This document shows, piece by piece, positions 44,083 through 53,045 of a stretch of DNA of 64,000 nucleotides. The stretch is from an uncultured Bacteroidales bacterium (GTDB lineage Bacteria; Bacteroidota; Bacteroidia; Bacteroidales; UBA932): the NCBI GenBank assembly GCA_934675095.1, contig CAKUPC010000002.1:139749-203748 (forward strand), read 5' to 3'. Numbering within the stretch: position 1 is the stretch's first letter; every line of letters starts with the position of its first letter. The position numbers and the translations under genes are program-made. The notes under the pieces were generated by a model. It made no database searches and was not told where the DNA came from. It saw nothing but the letters and a program-made list of their open reading frames with translations.

Positions 44083-44874
44083 TTACAGGTTCTCCCTCTC
44101 GATGTCCTTGAAGTATTTATAGGTGTCCAGCATCAGGCAGCCGGCGGCAAGCTCGTCGCATACGACGATGCCGTGGCGGTGGTTCTGGAGGGCAGAGAGC
44201 GTGCAGGTGTGGGAATATGCGCCCTCGACAGCCTGCTGCACGGCGCGTGCCTTCTTGTGGCCGAACGCGAGCACGAGAACTTCCTTGGAATCCATGACCG
44301 TGCCGACTCCCACCGTGAGGGCGAGTGCCGGAACCTTGTTCATGTCGCCGTCGAAGAAGCGGGCGTTGACAACCCTCGTGTCGTAGGTGAGGGTCTTGAC
44401 GCGCGTGCGGGAAACGAGGGACGAGAACGGCTCGTTGAAGGCGAGGTGACCGTCCTCGCCGACGCCGCCCATGAAGAGGTCGATTCCGCCGGCGGCCTTG
44501 ATGCGCTCCTCGTATGCCGCGCACTCAGCCTCAAGGTCCGGAGCGTTTCCGTTGAGGATGTTGATGTTCTCCTTAGGAACATCGACATGGTCGAAGAAAT
44601 TGTGGGCCATGAAACTGTGGTAGCTCTCCGGGTGAGACTCCGGCAGCCCTACGTACTCGTCCATGTTGAACGTAATCACATTCTTGAATGAAATCTCGCC
44701 GGCCTTGTTCATGCGGATAAGCTCCCTGTAGGTGCTGAGCGGAGTTGAACCCGTAGGCAGACCCAGTACGAATGGCTTGTCCGTCACAGCGGCCTTGGCC
44801 TTGATTTTTGCCACAATGTACCGCGCAGCCCAAACAGAACCCTGCGCATCAGTATTTTCAATTATAACTCTCAT
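44083..44874 (-). CDS. nagB: Glucosamine-6-phosphate deaminase
   Basis: Protein of 263 aa, full length. Conserved segments are [15 protein letters not shown] (phosphate binding), [10 protein letters not shown] (catalytic aspartate near 72) and [19 protein letters not shown] (catalytic Asp/His/Glu near 137-148). It converts glucosamine-6-phosphate to fructose-6-phosphate and ammonia. It lies 2 nt after the NagB-PIG-L fusion gene and is cotranscribed with it. Confidence 0.97.
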   Translation of the reverse strand: MRVIIENTDAQGSVWAARYIVAKIKAKAAVTDKPFVLGLPTGSTPLSTYRELIRMNKAGEISFKNVITFNMDEYVGLPESHPESYHSFMAHNFFDHVDVPKENINILNGNAPDLEAECAAYEERIKAAGGIDLFMGGVGEDGHLAFNEPFSSLVSRTRVKTLTYDTRVVNARFFDGDMNKVPALALTVGVGTVMDSKEVLVLAFGHKKARAVQQAVEGAYSHTCTLSALQNHRHGIVVCDELAAGCLMLDTYKYFKDIERENL

Positions 44875-44876
44875 AT

Positions 44877-46790
44877 TTAAAACAACTTAACAAAAACCTC
44901 AATCGCCTGATACTCAGCCATACCCATTTCGTCATAAAGCCTTGCGGTATTCTGCGTCCGCTCCTCGGCCCTCTGCCAGAACTCGCGGCTGTCCTCTCCC
45001 GGGAACGGGACGATGTCCTTCTGGCTGAGATGCCTGTAAATAGCGTGCCTCTTCATGATGAGCTCGTCCGGGCTGAGCGGAACCGCCATATCCACGCGGC
45101 CGAGTTCCCACTCCATCCATGCGCCCCTGTAGAGCCATACATGGCAGTGAGCAAGCCACTCCTCGCCCTCGCACTGGTGCAGCGCCTCAAGCACCGCCTC
45201 CGTGCACACCCTGTGGGTCCCGTGCGGATCGGCGAGGTCGCCTGCGACATAAATCTGGTCAGGCTGAACCTTGTGGAGAAGATCGAGTATGATGTCGATG
45301 TCTTTCTGCGTCCTCTCGCCCTTCTTGATTCCGCCGGTCTCATAGAACGGGAGATTGAGGAAGTGCGCGTTGGTGTCGGCGTTCAGGCCGAAAGAGCGGA
45401 CGGCGGCGCGTGCCTCGGAACGGCGGATAGCTGCCTTGATGTTCAGAAGCTCGCGCGGCTCCGGCTCTCCCGGACGCTTCGTGGCGATGATTGCCTTCAC
45501 CTTCTCGAAATCGTCTCCGTAGCCAAGCTCGTGAATTGCGTCCATGTGCTGAAGAACCACGTCGTCGTGAACCGCAACGTTGCCGGAAGTCTCGTAGGCC
45601 ACGTGCACGTCATGTCCCTGCTGCACGAGACGGATGAATGTTCCTCCCATCGAAATCACGTCGTCGTCAGGGTGCGGCGAGAAAATTATGACCTTCTTAG
45701 GGAACGGGGTCGAAGCCACCGGCCTCGTGCTGTCATCCGCGTTCGGCTTTCCGCCCGGCCATCCCGTAATCGTATGCTGGAGGTCGTTGAACACGTCTAT
45801 GTTAATCTTGTCGAACGGTCCCTTGAGTTCGAGGAGCTCGCCGAGGGAATTGTCGAGATAGTCCTTGTGCGTGAGCTTTAGGATAGGCTTGTGAACCTGT
45901 CCGCAGAGCCATACGACCGCTTTCCTTATGAACTTCGGAGTCCAGTCGCACGGGCCCACGAGCCATGGGGCCACAAAGCGCGTGAGGTTCGCCGAAGAGT
46001 TCGCGTCCGTGTAGAACGTCACGTCGTCGTGCCTCTGGAGAAGAGATGCCGGGCATGAATTGTCCATCTCGCCCTCTACGATGCTGTGAACGGCCGCGGC
46101 CTTGTCCTCGCCCCACGCCATCAGTATAATCTTCTTCGCGGAAAGCATCGTGCTTATGCCTATCGTCACTGCTGTCTTTGGCGTGAGATCGACATTGCCC
46201 TTGAAGTTCTTTGCCTGACGGTTGCGTGACTTGTATCCGAGCAGGACAACCCTCGTGCGGCTCTTGTCTGAAGACCCCGCCTCGTTGAAGCCGACCTGGC
46301 CATGCTCCCCAATGCCCATCACAAGAATGTCGAGGTTTCTCGCAAGTCTGTCATATTCAGCGCAATACGCTCCGATTCTGTCCCGCGTCACCGTCCCGTC
46401 AGGGCAGTGGATGTTCTTTTCCTGAAAATCGGCGAGGTTGATGAGTTCGTCGTGGAGGAAATTGTTGCGGCTTGTCTTTTCAATTCCGGTGCACGGATAG
46501 TACTCGTCCGTGCTGAAAACCTCCACGTCCCTGAATGAAACAAATCCTTTGGCCTGCCTTTCCGCGAGAATCTTGAAGAGGGTTCTCGGAGACGAGCCTG
46601 TGCTGAGTCCGAGCCTGAGCTTTCCGCCGTTCGCCTTTATCGCATCGACAATCACGTCCGCAATGGCCTCGCTCGCGTCCGTCTGCTCCTCAAAAACGTT
46701 CGTAGGAATTTTTTCGTAACTGTGGAGCACGTCCTCCGGTATGCTTTCCGGAATCAGTCCCCCGTCCTTTGGAAGAGAAAAGTGTGACAT
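44877..46790 (-). CDS. NagB-like/PIG-L (LmbE) deacetylase fusion protein
   Basis: Protein of 637 aa. Residues 1-270 form a NagB-like domain ([37 protein letters not shown]). Residues about 375-637 form a LmbE/PIG-L domain with the zinc motif [13 protein letters not shown] and DPHGTHR. Such proteins are common in Bacteroidota beside nagB. The combination suggests deacetylation plus deamination of an amino sugar, but the substrate is not established. Confidence 0.9.
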   Translation of the reverse strand: MSHFSLPKDGGLIPESIPEDVLHSYEKIPTNVFEEQTDASEAIADVIVDAIKANGGKLRLGLSTGSSPRTLFKILAERQAKGFVSFRDVEVFSTDEYYPCTGIEKTSRNNFLHDELINLADFQEKNIHCPDGTVTRDRIGAYCAEYDRLARNLDILVMGIGEHGQVGFNEAGSSDKSRTRVVLLGYKSRNRQAKNFKGNVDLTPKTAVTIGISTMLSAKKIILMAWGEDKAAAVHSIVEGEMDNSCPASLLQRHDDVTFYTDANSSANLTRFVAPWLVGPCDWTPKFIRKAVVWLCGQVHKPILKLTHKDYLDNSLGELLELKGPFDKINIDVFNDLQHTITGWPGGKPNADDSTRPVASTPFPKKVIIFSPHPDDDVISMGGTFIRLVQQGHDVHVAYETSGNVAVHDDVVLQHMDAIHELGYGDDFEKVKAIIATKRPGEPEPRELLNIKAAIRRSEARAAVRSFGLNADTNAHFLNLPFYETGGIKKGERTQKDIDIILDLLHKVQPDQIYVAGDLADPHGTHRVCTEAVLEALHQCEGEEWLAHCHVWLYRGAWMEWELGRVDMAVPLSPDELIMKRHAIYRHLSQKDIVPFPGEDSREFWQRAEERTQNTARLYDEMGMAEYQAIEVFVKLF

Positions 46791-46826
46791 ATTATTAAAA
46801 TATATTAAAAACTTCTAAGCGAATTG

Positions 46827-46834
46827 CAAAATTA
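46827..46834 (-). promoter_or_regulatory. Promoter -7 box of the nagB operon
   Basis: TAATTTTG on the minus strand, 36 nt upstream of the ATG at 46790; divergent from the sufB promoter. Confidence 0.45.
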
Positions 46835-46915
46835 CAAAATATTGTCGAAGAATGAATGTGTCGAAACCTGAAAATGCGAAATTGACATTCATTTTTATGC
46901 GTGCTGAAATTTTCG

Positions 46916-46923
46916 TAAATTTG
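46916..46923 (+). promoter_or_regulatory. Promoter -7 box of sufB
   Basis: TAAATTTG matches TAnnTTTG and lies 8 nt before the first ATG (46932), which favours the second ATG (46941) or a nearly leaderless message. Confidence 0.45.
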
Positions 46924-46931
46924 CGGAATAT

Positions 46932-48392
46932 ATGAGATATATGGACGAAAGGAACATAGAAGAGAGGAATATAATAGAAGACATCGCCGGGAAGGAATAT
47001 GAACACGGCTTCGTGACGGACCTTGAGCAGGAGTTTATTCCCAAGGGTCTGAACGAGGACATCATACGCCTTATTTCCGCGAAGAAGGGGGAGCCCCGGT
47101 GGCTGCTGGACTTCCGTCTCGACGCCTTCCGCAAATGGCAGGGGATGACGGCGCCGAAATGGGGGCATCTGAACATCCCGGAGATTGATTTTCAGGATAT
47201 TATATACTATGCTGCGCCGAAGAAGGACAGCGACCGCCCGAAGGAGATTGACCCCGAACTCGAGAAGACTTTCGACAAGCTGGGAATACCTCTCCACGAA
47301 CGTGAGACCCTCGCGGGCGTGGCCGTCGATGCGGTCTTTGACTCTGTTTCGGTGAAGACGACCTTCCGTGCGGCCCTTGAGGAGAAGGGAATCATCTTCT
47401 GCTCGTTTTCGGAGGCCGTGCGCGAGCATCCGGACCTTGTGCGGAAATATCTTGCCACCGTCGTGCCTTCGGGGGACAACTTCTACGCGGCGCTCAACTC
47501 GGCCGTGTTCAGCGACGGCTCGTTCTGCTACATTCCTAAGGGGGTGCGCTGCCCGATGGAGCTCTCCAGCTACTTCCGCATCAACGCGAAGGGCACGGGA
47601 CAGTTCGAGCGCACGCTCATAGTCGCCGACGAGGGCTCGTATGTCAGCTACATGGAGGGCTGCACCGCCCCGATGCGCGACGAAAACCAGCTGCACGCGG
47701 CGGTGGTGGAAATCATCGTCGAGAAGGACGCGGACGTGAAGTATTCGACGGTTCAGAACTGGTATCCGGGCGATGCCGATGGCCGTGGCGGAATCTTCAA
47801 CTTCGTGACTAAGAGGGGAATATGCAAGGGGAGCGGAAGCCACCTGTCGTGGACTCAGGTCGAGACCGGTTCCGCAATCACCTGGAAATATCCTTCGACC
47901 ATTCTGAAGGGCGACAACTCCTCCTCGGAGTTCTATTCAGTGGCCGTCACCAACAACTTCCAGCAGGCGGACACCGGAACCAAGATGATACACATCGGAC
48001 GCAACACCCGCAGCCGCATCGTCAGCAAGGGTATATCCGCCGGGCACAGCCAGAACAGCTACCGCGGTCTCGTGAAGATGCTCCCGGGGGCGGACAACGC
48101 GAGGAACTACTCCCAGTGCGACAGCCTTCTGATAGGCTCGCGCTGCGGTGCGCACACTTTCCCGGACATTCAGAACGCCAACCCCACGGCCGTAGTGGAA
48201 CACGAGGCTACGACCTCGAAAATCAGCGAGGATCAGCTGTTCTACTGCAACCAGAGGGGAATCGGCCAGGAGGACGCCGTCGGGCTGATAGTCAACGGCT
48301 ACGCGAAGGATGTCCTCGCCAAGCTCCCGATGGAGTTCGCCGTGGAGGCTCAGAAACTCCTGTCAGTGTCGCTAGAAGGGTCGGTAGGGTGA
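46932..48392 (+). CDS. sufB: Fe-S cluster assembly scaffold SufB
   Basis: Protein of 486 aa, full length. Typical SufB segments: [58 protein letters not shown] with the scaffold cysteine, and [20 protein letters not shown] near the C-terminus. It builds Fe-S clusters with SufC and SufD. ATG 46932 or 46941 may be the start. sufC normally follows directly, but here a PnuC-like gene intervenes. Confidence 0.97.
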   Translation: MRYMDERNIEERNIIEDIAGKEYEHGFVTDLEQEFIPKGLNEDIIRLISAKKGEPRWLLDFRLDAFRKWQGMTAPKWGHLNIPEIDFQDIIYYAAPKKDSDRPKEIDPELEKTFDKLGIPLHERETLAGVAVDAVFDSVSVKTTFRAALEEKGIIFCSFSEAVREHPDLVRKYLATVVPSGDNFYAALNSAVFSDGSFCYIPKGVRCPMELSSYFRINAKGTGQFERTLIVADEGSYVSYMEGCTAPMRDENQLHAAVVEIIVEKDADVKYSTVQNWYPGDADGRGGIFNFVTKRGICKGSGSHLSWTQVETGSAITWKYPSTILKGDNSSSEFYSVAVTNNFQQADTGTKMIHIGRNTRSRIVSKGISAGHSQNSYRGLVKMLPGADNARNYSQCDSLLIGSRCGAHTFPDIQNANPTAVVEHEATTSKISEDQLFYCNQRGIGQEDAVGLIVNGYAKDVLAKLPMEFAVEAQKLLSVSLEGSVG

Positions 48393-48409
48393 TGCTGTTT
48401 ATATAGAAA

Positions 48410-48510
48410 AGGCGCTTGAGCGCCGTGCGTAGAACAACGAAGCGTCGGCCTTGTGCGATAGTGTGCACGAAGCACGACTTCCCCCACAAAGGGGGACGGG
48501 AGGGGGATTT
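48410..48510 (+). repeat. Intergenic repeat family 2, copy 2
   Basis: About 100 bp shared with 11384-11486: palindrome GGCGCTTGAGCGCC, then GAACAACGAAGCG, TTGTGCGATAGTGTGCACG, AGCACGACTTCCC and the purine-rich end GGGGACGGGAGGGGG. It fills almost the whole gap between sufB and the PnuC-like gene and ends 8 nt before that gene's ATG. Confidence 0.8.
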
Positions 48511-48517
48511 TAATAAG

Positions 48518-49174
48518 ATGGATTGGATAAATTATATACTATTTACTATTGGCGGCGACCGGCCGGTGCTGCTGATTGACCTCATCACCTCGGTGCTGGG
48601 GCTGACCTGCGTTTTCCTTGCGGGCCGCAACAACAAGTACAACTTCTGGGTGGGCTACCTCTACACGGCGGCGCTGTTCCTCATGTTCTGGAACAAGCAC
48701 CTCTACGCCTCCCTGATTCTTCAGCCCATCTCGCTGGGAATCAATGTTCTCGGCCATTGGCGCTGGACACATCCTAAGGCAGGGGAGCAGTCATCCGAGG
48801 GGGACGGAGCGCTGAAGGTCTCCATGCTGAGCTGGACGCAGAGGATAATTGCCATAGCCTCGGTATTCGTCCTCGCCGGCGTCTGGGGCTGGCTGCTGCA
48901 TCAGCTCGGGACGGTGTGGGCTCCGGGCAAGTTCCCCGCCGACCCTGTGCCCTATCTGGATGCCTGCGTGACGGTGCTGATACTCGTGGCTCAGTTCCTC
49001 TCCGCACTCAAGAAATGGGACTGCTGGATAGCCTGGCTGCTCGTGAACATAACCCAGCTCGCCCTGCACATTTCCGTGGGGCACGTGTTCATGCCGATTA
49101 TCTGCTGCCTCTACCTCATCAACGGCATCGTCTCGCTCGTCTCGTGGATGAAGCTTTACCGCAAGAACGCATGA
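48518..49174 (+). CDS. pnuC: PnuC-family transporter, second copy
   Basis: Membrane protein of 218 aa with about seven helices; WVGYLYTAALFLMFWNKHLY and ALKKWDCWIAWLLVNITQLA correspond to PnuC core segments. The ATG at 48518 (MDWINYILF) is chosen over an in-frame start at 48416 that lies inside the repeat. It is only distantly similar to the protein at 6089, so it may move a different compound (nicotinamide riboside, thiamin or another vitamin). It interrupts the suf operon. Confidence 0.82.
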   Translation: MDWINYILFTIGGDRPVLLIDLITSVLGLTCVFLAGRNNKYNFWVGYLYTAALFLMFWNKHLYASLILQPISLGINVLGHWRWTHPKAGEQSSEGDGALKVSMLSWTQRIIAIASVFVLAGVWGWLLHQLGTVWAPGKFPADPVPYLDACVTVLILVAQFLSALKKWDCWIAWLLVNITQLALHISVGHVFMPIICCLYLINGIVSLVSWMKLYRKNA

Positions 49175-49241
49175 GCCGGAGGATGGGAACATATCCCTTT
49201 GAATGAGGATAAAAATATATGAATCAAATATTTACGAATAT

Positions 49242-49988
49242 ATGTCTGACGTCATACTTAAAATAAAGGGTCTGAGGGCCGGAATCGAAGGAAAGGAAAT
49301 CCTCAAGGGCATAGACCTTGAAATCCGAAAGGGGGAGATTCACGCCTTCATGGGACCGAACGGGGCTGGAAAGAGCACGCTGAGCTCGGTGCTTGCCGGA
49401 AAACCGCAATACACGGTAACGGAAGGCACAATCGAGTATCTGGGAAAGGACCTGCTGGCAATGTCGCCGGAGGAGCGCTCGTGGGCGGGGATATTCATGT
49501 CGTTCCAGTACCCCGTGGAGATTCCGGGAGTGAGCATCACGAATTTCATGAAAACTGCCGTGAACTCACGTCGTGAGGCTATGGGGCTTGAGCCGATGAA
49601 GGCCGGAGAGTTCCTGAAGCTGCTCCGCGAGAAGATGGCGTTCGTGCAGATGAAGCCCGAATTTGCGAAAAGGGAGGTGAACGTGGGCTTCTCCGGAGGC
49701 GAAAAGAAGCGTAACGAAATCTTCCAGATGGCTATGCTCGACCCGACGCTCTCGATTCTTGACGAGACCGACAGCGGACTGGATGTGGATGCGCTGAGAA
49801 TTGTGGCAAACGGCGTGAACGCGCTCCATACCCCGGAGAAGGCTTCAATCATAATCACTCACTATCAGCGACTTCTGGAATATATCGCGCCTGACGTCGT
49901 CCATGTCCTGAAGGACGGCCGCATCGTCAAGACCGCCGGACGCGAACTCGTTGATTTCATTGAGGAGAACGGATATGACAAGCTTTAG
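49242..49988 (+). CDS. sufC: Fe-S cluster assembly ATPase SufC
   Basis: ABC-type ATPase of 248 aa. Walker [10 protein letters not shown], signature [15 protein letters not shown] and Walker [12 protein letters not shown] are intact. The ATG at 49242 ([11 protein letters not shown]) is preferred to an in-frame upstream start. It energises the SufBD scaffold. Its end overlaps sufD by 14 nt. Confidence 0.97.
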   Translation: MSDVILKIKGLRAGIEGKEILKGIDLEIRKGEIHAFMGPNGAGKSTLSSVLAGKPQYTVTEGTIEYLGKDLLAMSPEERSWAGIFMSFQYPVEIPGVSITNFMKTAVNSRREAMGLEPMKAGEFLKLLREKMAFVQMKPEFAKREVNVGFSGGEKKRNEIFQMAMLDPTLSILDETDSGLDVDALRIVANGVNALHTPEKASIIITHYQRLLEYIAPDVVHVLKDGRIVKTAGRELVDFIEENGYDKL

Positions 49989-50601
49989 GACATATTTTGT
50001 CGGCCGGGATGCCGTTCCGGAGTCGATTGTGCTCGGACGTGACGAGGAACTTTCGCTCCTTCTTGTCGCCCTGCCGGGAGTCAGCGCGGAAATCAGCCTT
50101 CGGGTGGAGCTGAACGGCGAGGGCGCAAGCTTCGCTCTCAACGGGGTGGGCGTGTCCTCTTCCGACGAACGTATCGGCGTTCATGTGGAACTCAGGCACA
50201 ATGTCCCCGGGTGTTCGTCTTCCCAGCTTTTCAAGAACCTTGTGGGAGGCTCCGCGCGGGTCGATTTCTACGGCCGCATAGTCGTGGCTCAGGACGCGCA
50301 GAAGACGGAGGCCTACCAGGCGAACCACAATCTGCTGCTCTCCGAGACCGCTCGGGTGAACACGAAGCCGCAGCTTGAAATCTATGCCGACGACGTGAAG
50401 TGTTCCCACGGGGCAACGATAGGCAAGCTGAACGAGGACGAGCAGTTCTATATGCGTTCGCGCGGGATTTCCCTCGAAGAGGCGCGTTTTCTTCAGATGA
50501 TTTCGTTCGTCTCCCCCGTGTTCGACATCGTTCCTGACGAAAATGAGCGGGAACGGATGCGCTCGGAAGTCGAGGCCGCAATCAGGGAGATTCACCTGTA
50601 A
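49975..50601 (+). CDS. sufD: Half-length SufD
   Basis: Protein of 208 aa. The C-terminal SufB/SufD core is recognisable: [40 protein letters not shown] and [13 protein letters not shown]. Typical SufD proteins are 400-450 aa; the N-terminal helical domain and first part of the beta-helix are missing. The frame is open, overlaps sufC by 14 nt and ends 31 nt before ispE, so there is no sign of recent decay. It may be a minimal functional SufD. Confidence 0.88.
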   Translation: MTSFRTYFVGRDAVPESIVLGRDEELSLLLVALPGVSAEISLRVELNGEGASFALNGVGVSSSDERIGVHVELRHNVPGCSSSQLFKNLVGGSARVDFYGRIVVAQDAQKTEAYQANHNLLLSETARVNTKPQLEIYADDVKCSHGATIGKLNEDEQFYMRSRGISLEEARFLQMISFVSPVFDIVPDENERERMRSEVEAAIREIHL

Positions 50602-50631
50602 TGGCCTCTGTGCCAACTGCAAATCGGAGAT

Positions 50632-51489
50632 ATGCTCAGTTATCCTAATGTCAAGGTCAATGTCGGTCTGAACGTGCTTCGCCGCCGTCCGGACGGCTAT
50701 CATGACATCGAGACGCTGTTCGTGCCCTATTTCGGCATGACGGATGTCCTTGAGATAGTTCCTGCGGAATCCTTTTCGATTGAGATTACCTCTTCCAAGC
50801 CCGGAATCCCGGACTGGGATCCCATGTCCGACTTGTGCGCAAAGGCCTGGAGGCTGATGAACGGCCGTTTCGGCATTCCTCCGGTGTCGATTTTTCTGGA
50901 AAAGCGCAATCCTGTCGGCGGTGGGCTCGGCGGCGGCTCGTCCGACGGGGCATTTACGCTGAAAATGCTGAACGAGATGTTCTCCCTCGGGCTTTCGGAA
51001 CCTGAACTTGCCTCTCTTGCCGCCGAACTCGGCAGCGACTGCCCCTTCTTCATCTATAACCGTCCGATGCTCGGCGAGGGGCGGGGCGAGGTGCTGACGG
51101 AGTTTCCTCTGTCCGGCATTGATTTCAGCGGGACGACGGCTTCCTTCCGCGATTCCGCCGCATCCTCGGTCTTGTCGGATAGCTTGTCTCCGGACGGGGC
51201 GTCCGCACGATACAGGATCGGTGTGATTGCCCTTGACTCGCATCTCAAGATTTCCACGGCGCAGGCCTACCGCAGCATCACTCCGGCGCTTCCTCGGGTT
51301 TCCCTCCGGGATGCCCTCTCGCGTGACATCACGCAGTGGAGGGGGCTTGTCAAGAACGACTTTGAACCCGTAATCGCCGCCGCGCATCCGCTTGTCCGGG
51401 AGACAATCGAGGCCTGCTATGCCCGCGGCTGTGTCTATGCAGCCATGTCGGGAAGCGGCCCTTCCGTGTTCCATATCTCCGGAATATAG
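50632..51489 (+). CDS. ispE: 4-diphosphocytidyl-2-C-methyl-D-erythritol kinase
   Basis: GHMP kinase of 285 aa. N-terminal NVKVNVGLNVLRRRPDGYHD, the ATP-binding loop NPVGGGLGGGSSDGAF (about residues 95-110) and the C-terminal AAMSGSGPSVF are all present. It phosphorylates CDP-methylerythritol in the MEP isoprenoid pathway, which depends on Fe-S enzymes IspG and IspH; adjacency to suf genes is compatible with coregulation but may be chance. Confidence 0.95.
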   Translation: MLSYPNVKVNVGLNVLRRRPDGYHDIETLFVPYFGMTDVLEIVPAESFSIEITSSKPGIPDWDPMSDLCAKAWRLMNGRFGIPPVSIFLEKRNPVGGGLGGGSSDGAFTLKMLNEMFSLGLSEPELASLAAELGSDCPFFIYNRPMLGEGRGEVLTEFPLSGIDFSGTTASFRDSAASSVLSDSLSPDGASARYRIGVIALDSHLKISTAQAYRSITPALPRVSLRDALSRDITQWRGLVKNDFEPVIAAAHPLVRETIEACYARGCVYAAMSGSGPSVFHISGI

Positions 51490-51716
51490 ATTGGGAAATC
51501 TAAAAAAGATTAAAAAATGGCCTTTCAACTGCGTCTGGAGGGCTTTTCTTTCTCGGTCATATAAAAAAGAAAAAACATATAAAAAGAGAAAACTGTGGTG
51601 AAACGCCTCTATGTGCCGCCACTTTTTTGCCGTTGCCTCTTCCTTTTCTTTCCTTTGCATCGGGATGTCGCGCCTTGCGATGGCCTGCGATTATGTACAA
51701 AAAGGAATGAAATGCG
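51490..51716. other. Intergenic region between ispE and the unknown lipoprotein
   Basis: This 227-bp region contains an imperfect GGCC/GGGC hairpin near 51517-51540 followed by TTTTCTTTCT, which could be a weak terminator of ispE. No promoter box of good quality and no reading frame is seen. Confidence 0.4.
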
Positions 51717-53045
51717 ATGAAGAGAATTGAAAATGCGGCAAAGACGGGCTGTGTCCTGCTGAGCCTTGTCCTTGTTACCTGCTCCTGCGGACTCCGCGAA
51801 CTCGGGGAGATTGTCCCGCGGCCGCCTGCCCCGGACTACATCGGAGACGGCGGCGATGACCGCACGGTGACTGTCGTGACGGGGGTCGAATATCCTGAAG
51901 GCTATGACTGGAACTCCTGGAATCCCTCTGGACAGGGCGCTCCGTCGCTCGTGGTGTTCCGCGACGGCGAGAAAGTTCTGAGCATACCGGTGAGCGAGGA
52001 TGCTCTCGTCTCGGAAGACATAGATATGCACCGCTATGCGGACGGGCATCTTTATACGGATTTCTGTACGGGTGCAGAAACAGTTATTTCCCGTGACGGC
52101 AGGGAACTGTTCCGCTACGCCGGCCGGGAAAGGGTTGTCTTTCTCGCCGTCCATGACGATCATGTCCTCACTCTCGGCGAATCCCGTGGCGGACAGGGCT
52201 TCTCTTCCCGTTCCGACGGAGTTCCGCTCTTTCTCGGGATGGCCGGCACTGTGTTTCAGAATGCGGGGCTGTCACCATCCGGAGAACTGCGTTTCTTCTA
52301 CAGGACTCGGGTCAATTCCACGGCCGGCTACCTGTGGCAGTATTATGCCGTGACAGGTTCCGAAAATGTCAAGGTTGAGATGCCGTCAGACGTGACCGCA
52401 GTCTATGGACTGGCTTTCCCAAGCTCGGGAACATCTCGGGTCAAGCCGGGAATCGGGCGCACGAAGCCGGCCGGGATTGCCGTCCTGTGCCGGAGGCGAA
52501 TAGGCCCCGGAATCTCCTCGGTCTGGATAATGAACAGCGGCGACGGCTCGTTCACGCCTCTTTCCCAACAGTTCCAGTTCGGTGTCTCAGGAGGAACCGT
52601 GCTCAGCAATGCTGAACCGATGCTCGCCGTATGCTCCTGTTCGAACTCCCGCGGAATACCGTCATATATAGTATGTTCCGGGAAGAACATCCGGGGCTCG
52701 TGGCTTTCGGATGACATCGCGCTCGGCTTCCGTCATGTCGCGGACTCCGTCGTGGGTGTCCGGAAATCCATGAGAGGGCGCTTACGGGACATACTCTGCA
52801 ACGGGTCTGTCCGTGATACCCTCCCTAAGGGCTACACAGTCATGAGCGGCGACGCCCTCTGCGCCGATGATGACGGGATAATGATTGGAATGACGTCAAG
52901 GACAGGCGGCGGACGCGCGATTCTCTGGGACAACGGCGACATTGACAGTCTCGCTTTCAGGGGAATTGTGACCGGTGTCTGGCGGGAGCCTGCCGGAGAT
53001 GAGAGCGACGCCGGCAAGAAGGCTGCCCGCAGTTTGTTCCTTTAA
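51717..53045 (+). CDS. Lipoprotein of unknown function
   Basis: Protein of 442 aa with a signal peptide and lipobox (SLVLVTCSCGL). The body is beta-rich with repeated short strands and glycines, suggesting a propeller-like or beta-sandwich fold; no known family is recognised. An SRTGGGRAILWDNGDIDSL segment near the C-terminus resembles a propeller blade. The stop overlaps the yifB start by one base (TAATG), so the two are translationally coupled, an odd pairing of an exported lipoprotein with a cytoplasmic ATPase. Confidence 0.7.
   Translation: MKRIENAAKTGCVLLSLVLVTCSCGLRELGEIVPRPPAPDYIGDGGDDRTVTVVTGVEYPEGYDWNSWNPSGQGAPSLVVFRDGEKVLSIPVSEDALVSEDIDMHRYADGHLYTDFCTGAETVISRDGRELFRYAGRERVVFLAVHDDHVLTLGESRGGQGFSSRSDGVPLFLGMAGTVFQNAGLSPSGELRFFYRTRVNSTAGYLWQYYAVTGSENVKVEMPSDVTAVYGLAFPSSGTSRVKPGIGRTKPAGIAVLCRRRIGPGISSVWIMNSGDGSFTPLSQQFQFGVSGGTVLSNAEPMLAVCSCSNSRGIPSYIVCSGKNIRGSWLSDDIALGFRHVADSVVGVRKSMRGRLRDILCNGSVRDTLPKGYTVMSGDALCADDDGIMIGMTSRTGGGRAILWDNGDIDSLAFRGIVTGVWREPAGDESDAGKKAARSLFL

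Noticed and set aside
43938-44093. Small frame beginning MKKFLFFE on the plus strand
   Set aside because: It crosses the nagB terminator and runs antisense into nagB with no family resemblance.
48416-48517. N-terminal extension of the second PnuC protein
   Set aside because: The extension is translated from repeat family 2, which also occurs non-coding at 11384; the ATG at 48518 fits the family.
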